Below are positions 8,908-18,867 of a stretch of DNA of 64,000 nucleotides, one piece after another. The notes under the pieces were generated by a model. That model was not told the DNA's origin, did not search any database, and saw only the letters and a program-made list of their open reading frames with translations. Numbering within the stretch: the stretch's first letter is position 1; each line of letters opens with the position of its first letter. Source of the stretch: Sinorhizobium fredii USDA 257 (GTDB taxonomy: Bacteria > Pseudomonadota > Alphaproteobacteria > Rhizobiales > Rhizobiaceae). The translations under genes and the position numbers were made by a program. The stretch spans positions 4,898,001-4,962,000 of the forward strand of contig NC_018000.1 in NCBI RefSeq assembly GCF_000265205.3. The letters run 5' to 3'.

Positions 8908-9828
8908 ATGGCAGGCAGCATGCTTTCAATCGGCGAATGCATGGTCGAACTGATGCAGGCGGAAGGAGGCATGCTGCGCAAGGGCTATGCGGGCGATACG
9001 TTCAACACCGCCTATTATGCGCGCCTGTTCGTGCCGGCCGGATGGAACGTCGACTATCTGACCGCCGTTGGAACCGACGTGGTATCGGAGGAGATGCTCG
9101 CCTTCATCGAGGACGCCGGGGTCGGTACGGCGCATGTCGCCAGAATCGAGGGCCGCATGCCGGGGCTCTACATGATCCATCTCAAGGACGGTGAGCGCAG
9201 CTTCTCCTACTGGCGCTCCACCTCGGCTGCGAAGCTGCTCGCCGACGACCCGGATCGACTGCGGGCAGCGATCGAGTCGGTAGACCTCGTCTTCTTCTCC
9301 GGGATCACGCTCGCAATCCTTGCTCCAGATGCGGCGGAAACCCTGCTGGCGGAACTGCGGCGGGCAAAGGCGGGCGGCAAGCGCGTCGTGTTCGATCCGA
9401 ATATCCGCCCGCGCCTTTGGGACGACGCCGCACGGATGCGGGCGACGCTGGAAGCCGGCGCGCGGGGAGCGACGATGCTGCTGCCAAGCTATGACGACGA
9501 GGCAACGCACTTCGGCGATGCGTCGGTCGGCGCGACGATAGAACGCTATCGCGGCCTCGGCGTCGAAGAGATAGCGGTCAAGGACGGCGCCAATGGCGTC
9601 ACGCTCCAGTTCGGCGAAGGGGAGCGCCTGCATGTCCCGGCCGCCCCGGTGTCTCGTATCGTCGACACTACCAGCGCCGGGGACAGCTTCAATGGCTCGT
9701 TCCTCGCGCGCCTGGCCGCCGGCGACAATCCGGCCGATGCAGCCGCCTTCGCCGCACGCGTCGCCGCAGCCGTGATCGGCCATAATGGCGCGCTGGTGGA
9801 ACGGGAGAAGTTGCCAGCGGCTCGATAG
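8908..9828 (+). CDS. kdgK: 2-keto-3-deoxygluconate kinase (PfkB family)
   Basis: 306-residue ribokinase/PfkB-family sugar kinase. The N-terminal SIGECMVELMQ and central FDPNIRPRLW motifs are typical of 2-dehydro-3-deoxygluconate kinases. The C-terminal PfkB signature DTTSAGDSFNGSFL carries catalytic Asp259. The expected reaction is phosphorylation of KDG to KDPG for the Entner-Doudoroff aldolase. ATG 8908 is chosen because GGAGGAGGAAGAG precedes it at the right distance. The frame extends 21 codons upstream without family similarity. It is divergent from the alpha-glucosidase gene with about 140 bases between starts. The substrate could be another sugar acid, but the motifs favour KDG. Confidence 0.85.
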   Translation: MAGSMLSIGECMVELMQAEGGMLRKGYAGDTFNTAYYARLFVPAGWNVDYLTAVGTDVVSEEMLAFIEDAGVGTAHVARIEGRMPGLYMIHLKDGERSFSYWRSTSAAKLLADDPDRLRAAIESVDLVFFSGITLAILAPDAAETLLAELRRAKAGGKRVVFDPNIRPRLWDDAARMRATLEAGARGATMLLPSYDDEATHFGDASVGATIERYRGLGVEEIAVKDGANGVTLQFGEGERLHVPAAPVSRIVDTTSAGDSFNGSFLARLAAGDNPADAAAFAARVAAAVIGHNGALVEREKLPAAR

Positions 9829-9890
9829 ATGGACTTTTCAGCACATCGACGGGCGCCGCTCGAACCCTTCTACCTCGCCGCCACTGTTCT

Positions 9891-9926
9891 CCCCTCATTC
9901 CTCTGCTCGTAACAGGAATCCAGCCA
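9891..9926. repeat. Short repeated intergenic motif
   Basis: Contains ATTCCT (9897-9902) and AGGAAT (9914-9919) as an inverted repeat around 'ctgctcgtaac'. The wording 'cattcctctgctcgt.acaggaatccagcc' is one I recognise as recurring between genes in rhizobia. The strip lies between the convergent kdgK and der genes and may act as a weak bidirectional hairpin. Confidence 0.35.
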
Positions 9927-9964
9927 CGGCGCGTCCGTGCCGTGAAAGACACTCGAGGGTCAGA

Positions 9965-11395
9965 TCACCGCCTCTTGCGCGCCTTCGATTCGAAAGGATT
10001 GTCCGAAGTGCGGAAATGGATGCGGATCGGCACGCCCGGCATGTCGAAATCGTGGCGCAGGCCGTTGATCAGGTAGCGGACATAGGATTCCGGCACCGCC
10101 TCGGGGCGGGTGCAGGAAATCATGAAGCCGGGCGGGCGGGCCTTCACCTGGGTCATGTATTTGAGCTTCAGGCGACGGCCGGAGACGGCTGGCGGCGGGT
10201 GCTGCACCTGCTGCGATTCCAGCCAGCGATTGAGGCGTGCCGTCGAGATGCGCCGGTTCCAGACCCTGTCCGTCTCGATGATCGCCTGCATCAGCCGGTC
10301 GAGGCCATAGCCCGTATGGCCGGAAATCGGCACCGCGCGGATGCCGCGGGCCTGCGGCAGCAGCCGTTCGGTCTTCTCGCGTAGATCCGCAAGCACCGCC
10401 TGCCAGTCCTCCACCAGATCCCATTTGTTGAAGGCCAGGACCGCCGCACGGCCTTCGCGCAGCACCAGATCGACGATCTGCAGGTCCTGTTTCTCGAAGG
10501 GGATCGTGGCGTCGAAGATGATGACAACCGTCTCGGCAAAGCGAATCGCTCGGAGCGCGTCGGCAACCGAAAGTTTTTCCAGTTTCTGCTGCACCTTGGC
10601 CTTGCGGCGCATGCCGGCCGTGTCGAACATCTTGATCGCGCGACCGCGCCAGTCCCATTCGACCGAGATGGAATCGCGGGTGATGCCGGCTTCGGGACCG
10701 GTCAGCAGCCGGTCTTCGCCGAGGAAGCGGTTGATCAGCGTCGACTTGCCGGCATTCGGCCGGCCGACAATTGCGACGCGCAGGGGCTTCGTTTCGTCAT
10801 AGGCAGGCTCGGCCTCTTCGTCGTCCCCCTCGTCTGCACCGGTCGGACGGATATCGACATCGGTCTCGGCGACGTCTTCCGCTGGTGGGAAGGCCCTTTC
10901 CTCGCCGAGTGCGGCGACGATCGCGTCGCGCAGGTCGAGCATTCCCTGGCCGTGCTCGGCCGAGATCGGGCACGGCTCGCCAAGCCCGAGCGTGAAGGCG
11001 TCGTAAAAGCCGCCGTCCGAGCCGCGCGCCTCTGACTTGTTGGCGACGACGATGACGGGTTTGCCGCGCCGGCGCAGCATTTCGGCAAGGGTTTCGTCGG
11101 CCGGCGTCAGGCCGGCTTTGGCGTCGATGACGAACAGTGACAGATCCGCCTCGTCGATAGCCTGTTCGGTCTGCGCCCACATCCGCCCCTGCAGGCTGTC
11201 GGGTGCCGATTGCTCGAGACCGGCCGTATCGATGATGCGAAATTTCAGGTCGACGAGCTTCGCGTCGCCGGGGCGGCGGTCGCGCGTGACCCCGGGCGTG
11301 TCATCGACGAGCGCCAGCTTCTTGCCAACCAGACGGTTGAACAAGGTCGACTTGCCGACATTGGGACGCCCGACGATGGCGACGGTGAAACTCAT
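9965..11395 (-). CDS. der: Ribosome assembly GTPase Der (EngA)
   Basis: 476-residue double GTPase required for 50S ribosomal subunit maturation. Two complete G domains are visible: the first P-loop GRPNVGKS at residues 9-16 with DTAGLE, and the second GRPNAGKS after an acidic linker (DEGDDEEAE), followed by [12 protein letters not shown] is the G4 motif of the second domain, and a KH-like C-terminal domain ends in KARKRR. ATG 11395 begins the usual [12 protein letters not shown]; the frame opens earlier but without family similarity. The gene starts 10 bases after the stop of the TPR membrane protein, a pairing often seen in Proteobacteria. Der is normally essential; in S. meliloti engA is reported as one of very few essential genes on pSymB. 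Confidence 0.96.
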   Translation of the reverse strand: MSFTVAIVGRPNVGKSTLFNRLVGKKLALVDDTPGVTRDRRPGDAKLVDLKFRIIDTAGLEQSAPDSLQGRMWAQTEQAIDEADLSLFVIDAKAGLTPADETLAEMLRRRGKPVIVVANKSEARGSDGGFYDAFTLGLGEPCPISAEHGQGMLDLRDAIVAALGEERAFPPAEDVAETDVDIRPTGADEGDDEEAEPAYDETKPLRVAIVGRPNAGKSTLINRFLGEDRLLTGPEAGITRDSISVEWDWRGRAIKMFDTAGMRRKAKVQQKLEKLSVADALRAIRFAETVVIIFDATIPFEKQDLQIVDLVLREGRAAVLAFNKWDLVEDWQAVLADLREKTERLLPQARGIRAVPISGHTGYGLDRLMQAIIETDRVWNRRISTARLNRWLESQQVQHPPPAVSGRRLKLKYMTQVKARPPGFMISCTRPEAVPESYVRYLINGLRHDFDMPGVPIRIHFRTSDNPFESKARKRR

Positions 11396-11405
11396 ATCAA
11401 AGGCC

Positions 11406-12074
11406 TCAGGCTTTGCCGCTCGCTGCAATCACATCAAGCAGCATCTGTGCCCGGTTGACGACGCCGCGCGGGCTTTCGGTATCTTCGGCGATCTGCTGAA
11501 ACCAGCCCTTCGCCTTGGTGAAATCACCCGCCTTGTAGGCGGCAAGGCCGAGCGCCTCGCGAGCCGAATGGCGCATGGCATTCTGCGGCACCGCCAGTTG
11601 TTCGACCTCGGCCGAGACCTGATCGTAGGTGCCGGCATCGATGAGCAGGTAAGCGGCGCGCAACCGCGCCGCATCGCGCAGCGCCGCCGGAATGCGGGTG
11701 TCCTTGCCGATCTCGGAGAACGCCGCGACGGCCGCTTCGGTTTCGCCCTTCTGCGCGTTCAGCGTCGCCGCGCGCAGCCGCGCGAGAACCGGATAGGAAC
11801 CGTAACCCTCCTGTTCCAGCTTCGTGAGTGCGGCGAGAGCCTCCTCCGGCTTGTTTTCCTTGGCGAGATCGAGAGCCACGAGAAAGGCGTCCCCCGACTG
11901 CGACGAGGAACTCTCCTGCCAATAGTCATAGCCGACCTTGCCGACGGTGCCGAGAACGATGAGCGCCGCAATCCCGATGATGATGCCGCCAAACCGCGTC
12001 CAGATGGCCTTCATCTGGTCCGAGCGGAGTTCTTCGTTGACCTCGCGGATAAAGCTGTCGTCCTGGTTTGCCAT
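11406..12074 (-). CDS. TPR-containing inner-membrane protein (YfgM-like)
   Basis: 222 residues with a cytoplasmic N terminus, one transmembrane segment at about residues 28-48 ([20 protein letters not shown]) and a periplasmic TPR-type domain rich in alanine-leucine helices. This is the TPR_21/YfgM architecture. In E. coli YfgM associates with the Sec translocon and periplasmic chaperones and is encoded next to bamB and der. Here it directly precedes der with a 10-base gap, so the two are almost certainly co-transcribed. The rhizobial protein has not, to my knowledge, been studied. A helper role in membrane protein or envelope biogenesis is inferred from the family. Confidence 0.8.
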   Translation of the reverse strand: MANQDDSFIREVNEELRSDQMKAIWTRFGGIIIGIAALIVLGTVGKVGYDYWQESSSSQSGDAFLVALDLAKENKPEEALAALTKLEQEGYGSYPVLARLRAATLNAQKGETEAAVAAFSEIGKDTRIPAALRDAARLRAAYLLIDAGTYDQVSAEVEQLAVPQNAMRHSAREALGLAAYKAGDFTKAKGWFQQIAEDTESPRGVVNRAQMLLDVIAASGKA

Positions 12075-12162
12075 CTATCGCCCCGGCCTTCTGCACGCTG
12101 GCGCGTAGCCCCGACAATCAACACCGATGTCCGGAGGGGATACGCGCAATCTCAAACTGTTC

Positions 12163-12199
12163 GAGCACCCGTTGCGCGTCCGACGGGACGCGCAACGCT
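12163..12199. other. Very stable hairpin between the NnrU gene and the TPR gene
   Basis: An 11-bp perfect stem (GTTGCGCGTCC at 12171-12181 and GGACGCGCAAC at 12186-12196) with a 4-nt loop, extended outward by GAGC/GCTC. It lies upstream of the TPR-der operon and follows no gene end on the plus strand. No T tract follows on the minus strand, so it is not a clear terminator for either neighbour. A leader structure or an RNA processing site is possible. Confidence 0.5.
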
Positions 12200-12259
12200 C
12201 TTTGTGGATTTTGCGCCTTCTACCCGATTTTGCGCCGCTTGTAAGGGGGCCGGCGAGAT

Positions 12260-12847
12260 TTAGCCCATAACGACGGGCGCGACGCCGATCAGCCAATCGT
12301 GCAGCTTCCAGATAAAGAGCACAAAGACCACGAGCCCGAGGACGATCGCTAGCGCGTCGTTGCCCGCCGACTTGAACACCGGCAGCACGGCTTCGCCGGC
12401 ACGCTCGCGGCGCTTCAGCGAGATGCGCAGGATCACCGCCCAGGCGAGAAAGGAACCGAAGAGCAGGACCGAGGACGTCTCGCCATTCGCAAGCAGGTGT
12501 GCCAGCGCCCAGATCTTGATCGAAAGGATCTGCGGATGCTTGACCGCGACGGCGATGCGCCCCGCCGGCAGGAAGCCTGCAGCAAGGAAGACGAAGGCAA
12601 AGAGCATCAGCAGAAGGGCGATATGGCGCAGGAACACCGGTGGGTTGTAGAGGATTCCCGTTTCGCCGCGCGCCTGGCCGAAGCCGTAGATGATGAGACA
12701 GAGACCGACGAGGCTGACGAGGGCATAGAGCCCCATCCATGTGCCCTTGCCGCGGCTCTCGATGACGCCGGCACGAATACCGGGCGCAACCACACGGACG
12801 AGGTGCATGCCGAGAAAGATCACGATACCCAGAAGCAGAAGCGCCAT
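12260..12847 (-). CDS. NnrU-family membrane protein
   Basis: 195-residue polytopic membrane protein with about six hydrophobic segments. The N-terminal LLLGIVIFLGMHLVRVV and the central HPQILSIKIWALAHLLANGE are typical of the NnrU family. Founding members are linked to nitrite/nitric oxide metabolism in denitrifying rhizobia, and related domains (including isoprenoid-modifying 15-cis-zeta-carotene isomerase) bind haem. No denitrification gene is nearby, so the role here is open. ATG 12847 is used, giving the usual MALLLLG start; the 28 in-frame codons before it are charged and not conserved in the family. Confidence 0.75.
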   Translation of the reverse strand: MALLLLGIVIFLGMHLVRVVAPGIRAGVIESRGKGTWMGLYALVSLVGLCLIIYGFGQARGETGILYNPPVFLRHIALLLMLFAFVFLAAGFLPAGRIAVAVKHPQILSIKIWALAHLLANGETSSVLLFGSFLAWAVILRISLKRRERAGEAVLPVFKSAGNDALAIVLGLVVFVLFIWKLHDWLIGVAPVVMG

Positions 12848-13048
12848 ATCACACCCGATCTTGAAACGTTGCCCGTCTAAAGCGAGCGCAAGAGCTGCAC
12901 GCTCGTCCCGCTTTAATACTTTGTTCACCATCGCATAACGGTATCCCCCGCGAATTTCCAGTCAGATCAAAGGATTGCCGCATTGTTGAAGAAGGGACGA
13001 CGCGAACAATTCGTCGCAGTTCCTCCGATTCTCCCAAGAAGTTATTGA

Positions 13049-14053
13049 ATGACCCGCAATATTCTCGCGCTCTCGCTTTGTCTTTTGCCCACGCTCGCGC
13101 TTGCCGATCCGCCGTCGGCACCCGCGACCGCAAGGAATAAGCAACTCGTCATCGTCTCCTTCGACGGTGCGCACGACAATGCGCTTTGGGAGAAGAGCCT
13201 CGCCATGGCAAAGCGCACCGGCGCGCACTTCACCTATTTCCTTTCCTGCACCTTCCTGATGACGAAGACAGACGGCAAAGAGAGCTACAGGGCGCCGGGC
13301 CAGAAGTCCGGCCGCTCGAATGTCGGCTTCGCCCAGAGCCGCGAGGAGATCGCCATTCGCGCCGGCCATATCTGGGAGGCGCATCTCGAAGACCACGATA
13401 TCGGCAGCCATGCCTGCGGCCATTTCGACGGCAAGGGCTGGAGCAAGGCGGCCTGGGAGAGCGAATTCGCTGCCTTCCGCACGGCACTCGTCGACGCCTG
13501 GAAAAAGGCAGGGAAGCCGGAGGCCGAACCGCAGGGCTGGGCGGAGTTCGCCCGCAGCGGCATCAAGGGTTTCCGCGCGCCCTACCTGTCGGTGAGCGAA
13601 GGACTCATGCCGGCGCTCGAAGTCTATGGTTTCAGCTATGATGCGAGCCTCGTCACCAAAGGTCCCGGCTGGCCGATCGCGCCGGACGGAATGCCGCGCT
13701 TCGGCCTGCCGCTCATCCCGGAAGGCCCCTCGCACCGGCCGGTGATCGGCATGGACTACAACCTCTTCATCCGCCACTCGATGGGCGTCGAAAACCGGAA
13801 GGACAGCGCCCGCTTCGAGGAACGAACGCTTTCGGCCTATCGCGAGGCATTCCGCAAGGAATATGACGGCGAGCGCATCCCGCTGCAACTCGGCTTTCAC
13901 TTCGTCGAGATGAATGGCGGCGCCTATTGGCGGGCGCTCGACCGCTTCCTGACGGAAACCTGCGGCAAGCCGGACGTCGCCTGCGTCAGCTATGCGGACG
14001 CCTTGCCGATGATAGAGGACGCCAGAAAGAAGGCGGATCGCTCCGCCTTCTGA
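13049..14053 (+). CDS. Secreted polysaccharide deacetylase-family protein
   Basis: 334 residues with a signal peptide (MTRNILALSLCLLPTLALA, cleavage probably before Asp20). The NodB/CE4-type barrel has its metal triad as Asp39 (SFDGAHD), His121 and His125 (SHACGH). The later RAPYLS motif is also of the deacetylase type, and a conserved FHFVEMNGGAYW stretch follows. It would act in the periplasm or outside the cell, removing acetyl groups from a polysaccharide or peptidoglycan. The substrate is unknown. It converges on bacA with only 9 bases between stops and is divergent from the NnrU gene. Confidence 0.8.
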   Translation: MTRNILALSLCLLPTLALADPPSAPATARNKQLVIVSFDGAHDNALWEKSLAMAKRTGAHFTYFLSCTFLMTKTDGKESYRAPGQKSGRSNVGFAQSREEIAIRAGHIWEAHLEDHDIGSHACGHFDGKGWSKAAWESEFAAFRTALVDAWKKAGKPEAEPQGWAEFARSGIKGFRAPYLSVSEGLMPALEVYGFSYDASLVTKGPGWPIAPDGMPRFGLPLIPEGPSHRPVIGMDYNLFIRHSMGVENRKDSARFEERTLSAYREAFRKEYDGERIPLQLGFHFVEMNGGAYWRALDRFLTETCGKPDVACVSYADALPMIEDARKKADRSAF

Positions 14054-14062
14054 TTGCTGCCG

Positions 14063-15355
14063 TCACAGAGCGAGTTCTTCCTTGCCGCCTGCCTCGATGA
14101 ACTGCCGGTCGATGTCGGGCAGCGGCGCTTCGTCGAGCACGGACTCGAAAGCGCGGAGACGTTTGTAGATAGAAAGAAGCTCGACGATCGTCGGCCAGGA
14201 ATTGACCAGATATTGGAAAGACGAGCTCACCTGGCCAAACGCACCGGAAATCTGGTTTAGCGCACCAAGCGAAATCTTACCCGCGATAATCGACGGCGCG
14301 AGGATTAGCAGCGAGAAGATGTTGTTGATCTGCAGATAGAAAATGCGGGCGATATTGAAGTACAGATAGTGGAAATACAGCCGGAAATAGTTCATGCGCA
14401 CGTTGCTGAAAAGCTCCGTAACGGTTTCCGGCTGGGCGCGATCAATGTGATCCTCGCCGTAAACCAGCTCCTTGCGATAGGCAGCTTCCACACGCTGGTT
14501 GCGAAATTCCAGTCCCGGCAGCTTGATCCCGACCAGGGCGAGGAACACGGTACCGAAAAGCGACCACAGGACGGCTGCCGTGACCAACGGGTAGGGAATG
14601 CTGCCGACGATCGGTAGTTCGGTGACGTTCTCCGAAAGCCTGATCAGAACAGGCGTGAAGGCGATCAAAGTCATGACACTGTCAATTAGGCTGACGCCGA
14701 GCCCTTCGACCGTCGAGGAGAAGCGCATCGTATCTTCCTGTACGCGCTGCGATGCACCCTCGATGTGACGCAGCTTGCCCCAGTTTTCCATATAGTATTC
14801 GTTCATCGCCGTACGCCAACGGAAGATGTAATGGCTGACGAAGAAACGCGTCATGACCGCGACTGCCACGGCGACCATGGCGATTCCGAGGAAGGTGCCG
14901 ATCTGTGCGTAGAACTCTTCCGCCGTGACAACAGCCGCCTTGGAAACCGCGGCCTGGATCAAGTCCCAGAAGGGTCCATACCAGTTGTTGATCGCCACGC
15001 TCACCTGCACTTGGAAGTAGGTGACGAAAAGGATGAGAGCGGATCCCCAGATAGACCAGCTCTGCCAGCGATGCGGAGCGTAGACCTGCCAGAAGGTGGC
15101 GAAAATTCCCACCACCAAAGCAAAGTAGATATAGAACCAGAGGAAGGCAGGCGACCAGAAGGCCGAGATACCGACGATCGGCGGGGCATCGGCCGGCACG
15201 GGCGGCAGGCCAACGAAAGCGCCGAAGCTTTCACCCCAGCCGTACCAAAAGCCAACTGCAACCAGCGACCAGATAATGACGGAGATGAAAAACTGCTTCG
15301 GCTTGGGGAAGAAGGATTGGAACAAGGGACGGCACTCGCGTTTCTTGGAGGTCAA
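14063..15355 (-). CDS. bacA: Peptide transporter BacA (SbmA/BacA family)
   Basis: 430-residue inner-membrane proton-driven peptide transporter, very close to E. coli SbmA throughout (SFFPKP near the start, YSPHRWQ-like [60 protein letters not shown]). In S. meliloti BacA is essential for bacteroid survival: it imports host NCR peptides and affects very-long-chain lipid A. TTG 15355 is chosen because a perfect AGGAGG (15363-15368) lies 7 bases upstream. A second TTG at 15325 would give the 420-residue form that aligns with the SbmA start but has no visible ribosome site. The ATPase domain of ABC exporters is absent, as expected. Confidence 0.93.
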   Translation of the reverse strand: MTSKKRECRPLFQSFFPKPKQFFISVIIWSLVAVGFWYGWGESFGAFVGLPPVPADAPPIVGISAFWSPAFLWFYIYFALVVGIFATFWQVYAPHRWQSWSIWGSALILFVTYFQVQVSVAINNWYGPFWDLIQAAVSKAAVVTAEEFYAQIGTFLGIAMVAVAVAVMTRFFVSHYIFRWRTAMNEYYMENWGKLRHIEGASQRVQEDTMRFSSTVEGLGVSLIDSVMTLIAFTPVLIRLSENVTELPIVGSIPYPLVTAAVLWSLFGTVFLALVGIKLPGLEFRNQRVEAAYRKELVYGEDHIDRAQPETVTELFSNVRMNYFRLYFHYLYFNIARIFYLQINNIFSLLILAPSIIAGKISLGALNQISGAFGQVSSSFQYLVNSWPTIVELLSIYKRLRAFESVLDEAPLPDIDRQFIEAGGKEELAL

Positions 15356-15486
15356 CGACTTGCCTCCTGATGCGGCCGAAACTAGGGCAAATTGCGTGCG
15401 GCAACAATTACGCAATCTGAATGTTACTGTTATTTCATGAATCTCTGGCGCGGAAACGCCGTGCCGGGCCCCGAAAAAGCTGCGCT

Positions 15487-16794
15487 TCACCGATCCAGCG
15501 CGACCCTGATCCTGCGCAGTTCCAGGACCACCACCATCCCGCAGCAGAACAGGACGACGGCGGCCACCAGCGTCGGCAACGCGAAACTTCCGGTCCGCTC
15601 AGCAAGCCAGCCGGCGACGAGCGGCCCGACGATCTGGCCGATGCCGAAGGCGGCGGTCATCAAGGCGAGTGCCCGGCGCGGGCTTTCGGGTGCGAGCTGG
15701 CGGCCGATCTGCAGGCCGTAGGCCGTGACCATCATGAAGGTGGCGCCGAGCATCAGCCCGCCGACGAGAGGGGCCACGGCCACTGGCAGCGAAACGGTCA
15801 GCACGAGCCCGACGGCCTCGACCAGAAGCCCCGCGGCATAGACGCCGGCCAGGCCGAGGTGCGGCACGGCGAAACGCCACAGATAGACGGAGAGCGCACC
15901 GCTGACGCCGGTGATCAGCCATGCGAGGAACTCGACGCTGTGGCCGCCGCTGGCATCGCGCGCCATGGCGACCAGGAAGGTCGCTGTGATCACGTAGCCG
16001 AAGCCGAAGAAGCCATAGGTGAGCGTGACCGCGGTCAGCGGCCGGGTCCAGGTAAGCGGCGCCTCCCGCTCAGCCCCGTTCCCCACGTGATGGCTCGCCG
16101 GCAGGAGCGCGGCAACAAGAGCCGTCCCCAGCAGCGCCACAATCGCGCCGGTGAACCAATCCGCCTGCGAGACCGAAAGGCCGGTGACGCCCGCGAGCGG
16201 TGCCGCCCAGACGCAGATCGACGAAAGCGCGATGCCGAAGCCGACGCCGCCGAAATGCACCGAGGGCACGTGTTCGGATGTCGCGCGCAGCCCCTGCCCC
16301 AGCACGATCCCTGATACGAAGATCATCGCGAAGGCGCTCGCCAGACCGGCAAGGAAACGAATGATGCAATAGACGAGAACGGACGACGTGAGCCCCATAG
16401 CCGCCAGCAACAGCGTCGTTGCGAAAAGCGCCGCAAGGCCGATCCGCCGCTCGTGCCCGTGCGCCCAGCCATAGGCGGCGAGCACGGCGCCCGCGAGATA
16501 GCCGACGAAATTAGCCGAGGCGATCAGCCCGGCATCCGCCGGCGAAAGCCCCGCATCCGCCATCATCGCCGGCAGAATGGGCGTGTAGGAGAAGCGGCCG
16601 AAGCCCATCGCGACGGCCATGGCAACGGCCCCGGCAATCGCCGTCGCGGCGAGGCTGCTGCCTGCGGCCACGTCGAGCGTAGAAGACGAAATCTTTGCTG
16701 CTTGTCCCTTGCGAGATGGATCAGCGCCGTCGCTCTTCTCGGCTTGCCTCGTGTGGCTGTCCTCGCGATCCGGCAATCTGTGGAGCGTGCTCAT
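15487..16794 (-). CDS. YbfB/YjiJ-family MFS transporter
   Basis: 435-residue major facilitator protein with about 12 membrane segments. The first reads [23 protein letters not shown], which with [20 protein letters not shown] is characteristic of the YbfB/YjiJ family. The substrate is unknown for the family. The N-terminal 40 residues are polar and probably cytoplasmic. ATG 16794 is preceded by AAGGAG at a 3-4 base distance; the frame continues 8 codons upstream. It lies upstream of bacA on the same strand with 131 bases between, so separate transcription is likely. Confidence 0.82.
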   Translation of the reverse strand: MSTLHRLPDREDSHTRQAEKSDGADPSRKGQAAKISSSTLDVAAGSSLAATAIAGAVAMAVAMGFGRFSYTPILPAMMADAGLSPADAGLIASANFVGYLAGAVLAAYGWAHGHERRIGLAALFATTLLLAAMGLTSSVLVYCIIRFLAGLASAFAMIFVSGIVLGQGLRATSEHVPSVHFGGVGFGIALSSICVWAAPLAGVTGLSVSQADWFTGAIVALLGTALVAALLPASHHVGNGAEREAPLTWTRPLTAVTLTYGFFGFGYVITATFLVAMARDASGGHSVEFLAWLITGVSGALSVYLWRFAVPHLGLAGVYAAGLLVEAVGLVLTVSLPVAVAPLVGGLMLGATFMMVTAYGLQIGRQLAPESPRRALALMTAAFGIGQIVGPLVAGWLAERTGSFALPTLVAAVVLFCCGMVVVLELRRIRVALDR

Positions 16795-16902
16795 GTCTCC
16801 TTTATTGCATCGCAGCAAGAAGGCGACAAATCATAATAATTGAAGCTTCGATTGATGGAATCGAACGATCGCGGCCGTGGCCGCACGGCCCGACGCGCTT
16901 GC

Positions 16903-17652
16903 TCAGCCCGGCAGGGTCACGACCAGCGGCCCGCCGCGCGTCACGACGACCGTGTGTTCGTACTGCACGGTCGGGGCACGCGGCTCGCTGTAGAGCGTCC
17001 AGTCGTCCTCGCCGCCTTCGGCCCAGTGCGCGCCCATCGATAGGAACGGCTCGACGGTGAAGACCATGCCCTCCTTCATCCGCCGACGCTCGGATGGATC
17101 CGGCCAGGTGGCGATCTCGGCCGGCTCCTCGTGCAGCGACCGGCCGATGCCGTGGCTCGCCAGGTTGGTGACGAGCGAATAGCGGTTCCTGCGGGCGAAT
17201 TCGCCGATGGCGTTGCCGATCGCCGCCAGCGTCTGGTCCGGCCGCACTTGCTTCAAGCCCACCCACATGGCCCGCTTGCCGTCGCGGCAGAGCCGGTCGA
17301 TCGCCGCGGTCACCGGCGGGACCGGGAAGGAAGCGCCCGTATCGGCAAAGAGACCGTCCTTTTCGGCGGAAACGTCGATATTGACGAGATCGCCGGCGCG
17401 GATCACCCGGTTTCCGGGGATACCATGGGCGATTTCCTCGTTGACGCTGATGCAGGTCGCACCGGGAAACTTGTAGCAGAGCTCCGGTGCCGAACGGGCG
17501 CCCGCCTCCGCGAGCACCTTGCGGCCGATCGCGTCGAGTTCCGCCGTGGTGATGCCCGGTTCAAGCGCCGCGCCCATCGCCTGCAGCGCATTGGCGCAGA
17601 TGCGGCCGATTTCCTTCAGCCGCTCAAGATCTTCGTCGTTGTTGAGGGTCAT
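16903..17652 (-). CDS. map: Type I methionine aminopeptidase
   Basis: 249-residue metalloprotease that removes the N-terminal methionine from new proteins. All five metal ligands can be placed: Asp93 (NIDVSAEKDG), Asp104 (FADTGAS), His167 (ASHGIGR), Glu201 (FTVEPFL) and Glu232 (QYEHT). The substrate-binding His76 lies in EIAHGIPG. ATG 17652 gives MTLNNDEDLERLKEIGRI, the usual beginning. The sequence around the second Asp is less standard than in E. coli Map, so it may be a second, accessory paralogue in a genome that has another copy. That cannot be tested from the window. Confidence 0.9.
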   Translation of the reverse strand: MTLNNDEDLERLKEIGRICANALQAMGAALEPGITTAELDAIGRKVLAEAGARSAPELCYKFPGATCISVNEEIAHGIPGNRVIRAGDLVNIDVSAEKDGLFADTGASFPVPPVTAAIDRLCRDGKRAMWVGLKQVRPDQTLAAIGNAIGEFARRNRYSLVTNLASHGIGRSLHEEPAEIATWPDPSERRRMKEGMVFTVEPFLSMGAHWAEGGEDDWTLYSEPRAPTVQYEHTVVVTRGGPLVVTLPG

Positions 17653-17724
17653 GGTGTCTCGCTTTCGCGGCCACATGTAGCGTGCCGGCGCGGGCGATGC
17701 CAGTGCCGCAAGTCGCCGCAGCCC

Positions 17725-18765
17725 CTACTGACGCTCTGCCGCCAGCATCTCGCGCACCATCGGCGCGACCTTGGTGCCGTAGAGTTCGATGCCGCGCATG
17801 ATCTCACCGTGCGGCATCGGACCGATCGCCATCTGCAGCAGGAAACGGTCGTTCCGGAAGAGCTTCTGGTGGGCGACGATTTTTTGAGCGACAGTCTCGG
17901 GATCGCCGATGAACAGGTTGCCGCTCGGGCTACGCGCTTGGTCGTAATGGGCGCGGTTCGTCGGCCCCCAGCCGCGCTCGCGGCCGATACGGTTCATCAC
18001 CTCCGCCTGCGGCCCGTAGAATTGATCGGCGGCCTCATCCGTCGTGTCGGCGATGAAGCCGTGCACATTGATGCTCGTCTTCAGCTTCAGAGGATCTTGC
18101 CCGGCGCGCCGCGCCGCTTCGCGATAGAGGTCGAAGAGCGGCGCGAACCGCCGCAGTTCGCCGCCGATGATCGCAAGCGCCATCGGCAGGCCGAGCGCGC
18201 CGGCACGCGCGACCGACTGCGGCGTACCGCCGACGGCGATCCAGAGCGGCAGCGGGCTCTGCAGCGGCCGCGGATAGACGCCGCGATCGTTGATCGGCGG
18301 CCGCATTTCACCGGACCAGGTGACCTTCTCGCTGTCGCGGATTGCCAGCAACAGGTCCAGCTTCTCGGCGAAAAGCCGGTCGTAGTCCTCGAGAGACTGG
18401 CCGAAGAGCGGGAAGGATTCGATGAAGGAGCCGCGCCCGGCCATGATCTCGGCACGGCCGTTGGAGATGAGATCGAGCGTCGCGAACTGCTGGAAGACCC
18501 GCACCGGATCGTCAGAGCTCAGCACCGTCACCGCACTCGTCAGCCGAATGTGACTGGTGCGCGCCGCGGCGGCCGCGAGGATCACCGCCGGTGTGGAGGC
18601 CGCATAGTCGGGCCGGTGATGCTCTCCGAGCCCGAAGACATCGAGGCCGACCTGATCGGCAAGCTCGATCTCCTCGAGCAGATTGGCAAGGCGGCGCCGA
18701 CCTTCCGCACCCTTGTCGGCCGCATCCGGATCCACATCCGCAAAAGTATAAAGCCCGAGCTCCAT
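17725..18765 (-). CDS. Luciferase-like flavin-dependent oxidoreductase
   Basis: 346 residues of the bacterial luciferase-like (LLM) family, which use reduced FMN or F420-type flavin cofactors. Visible landmarks are [10 protein letters not shown] at the start, [40 protein letters not shown] and [17 protein letters not shown]. These match a rhizobial subgroup of putative oxidoreductases with no known substrate. ATG 18765 is chosen because the protein then begins as relatives do; the 25 codons before it are not conserved. It runs in the same direction as glpK upstream and map downstream, with about 100 and 70 bases between them. Confidence 0.83.
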   Translation of the reverse strand: MELGLYTFADVDPDAADKGAEGRRRLANLLEEIELADQVGLDVFGLGEHHRPDYAASTPAVILAAAAARTSHIRLTSAVTVLSSDDPVRVFQQFATLDLISNGRAEIMAGRGSFIESFPLFGQSLEDYDRLFAEKLDLLLAIRDSEKVTWSGEMRPPINDRGVYPRPLQSPLPLWIAVGGTPQSVARAGALGLPMALAIIGGELRRFAPLFDLYREAARRAGQDPLKLKTSINVHGFIADTTDEAADQFYGPQAEVMNRIGRERGWGPTNRAHYDQARSPSGNLFIGDPETVAQKIVAHQKLFRNDRFLLQMAIGPMPHGEIMRGIELYGTKVAPMVREMLAAERQ

Positions 18766-18867
18766 GACGCCATCCTGTTGTCGATCGCCCAGAGATAATT
18801 GGCGGTCGACCGGTCCGCAAATGCGGGTTCGGAAACACACCGTTTCCTATCGCGGAGAAACGGCGAC

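Noticed and set aside
9965-11395. Two separate small GTPase genes
   Set aside because: A single continuous frame carries both G domains and a KH-like C terminus, which is Der.
14063-15355. ABC exporter identity for the BacA protein
   Set aside because: No nucleotide-binding domain; sequence follows SbmA/BacA throughout.
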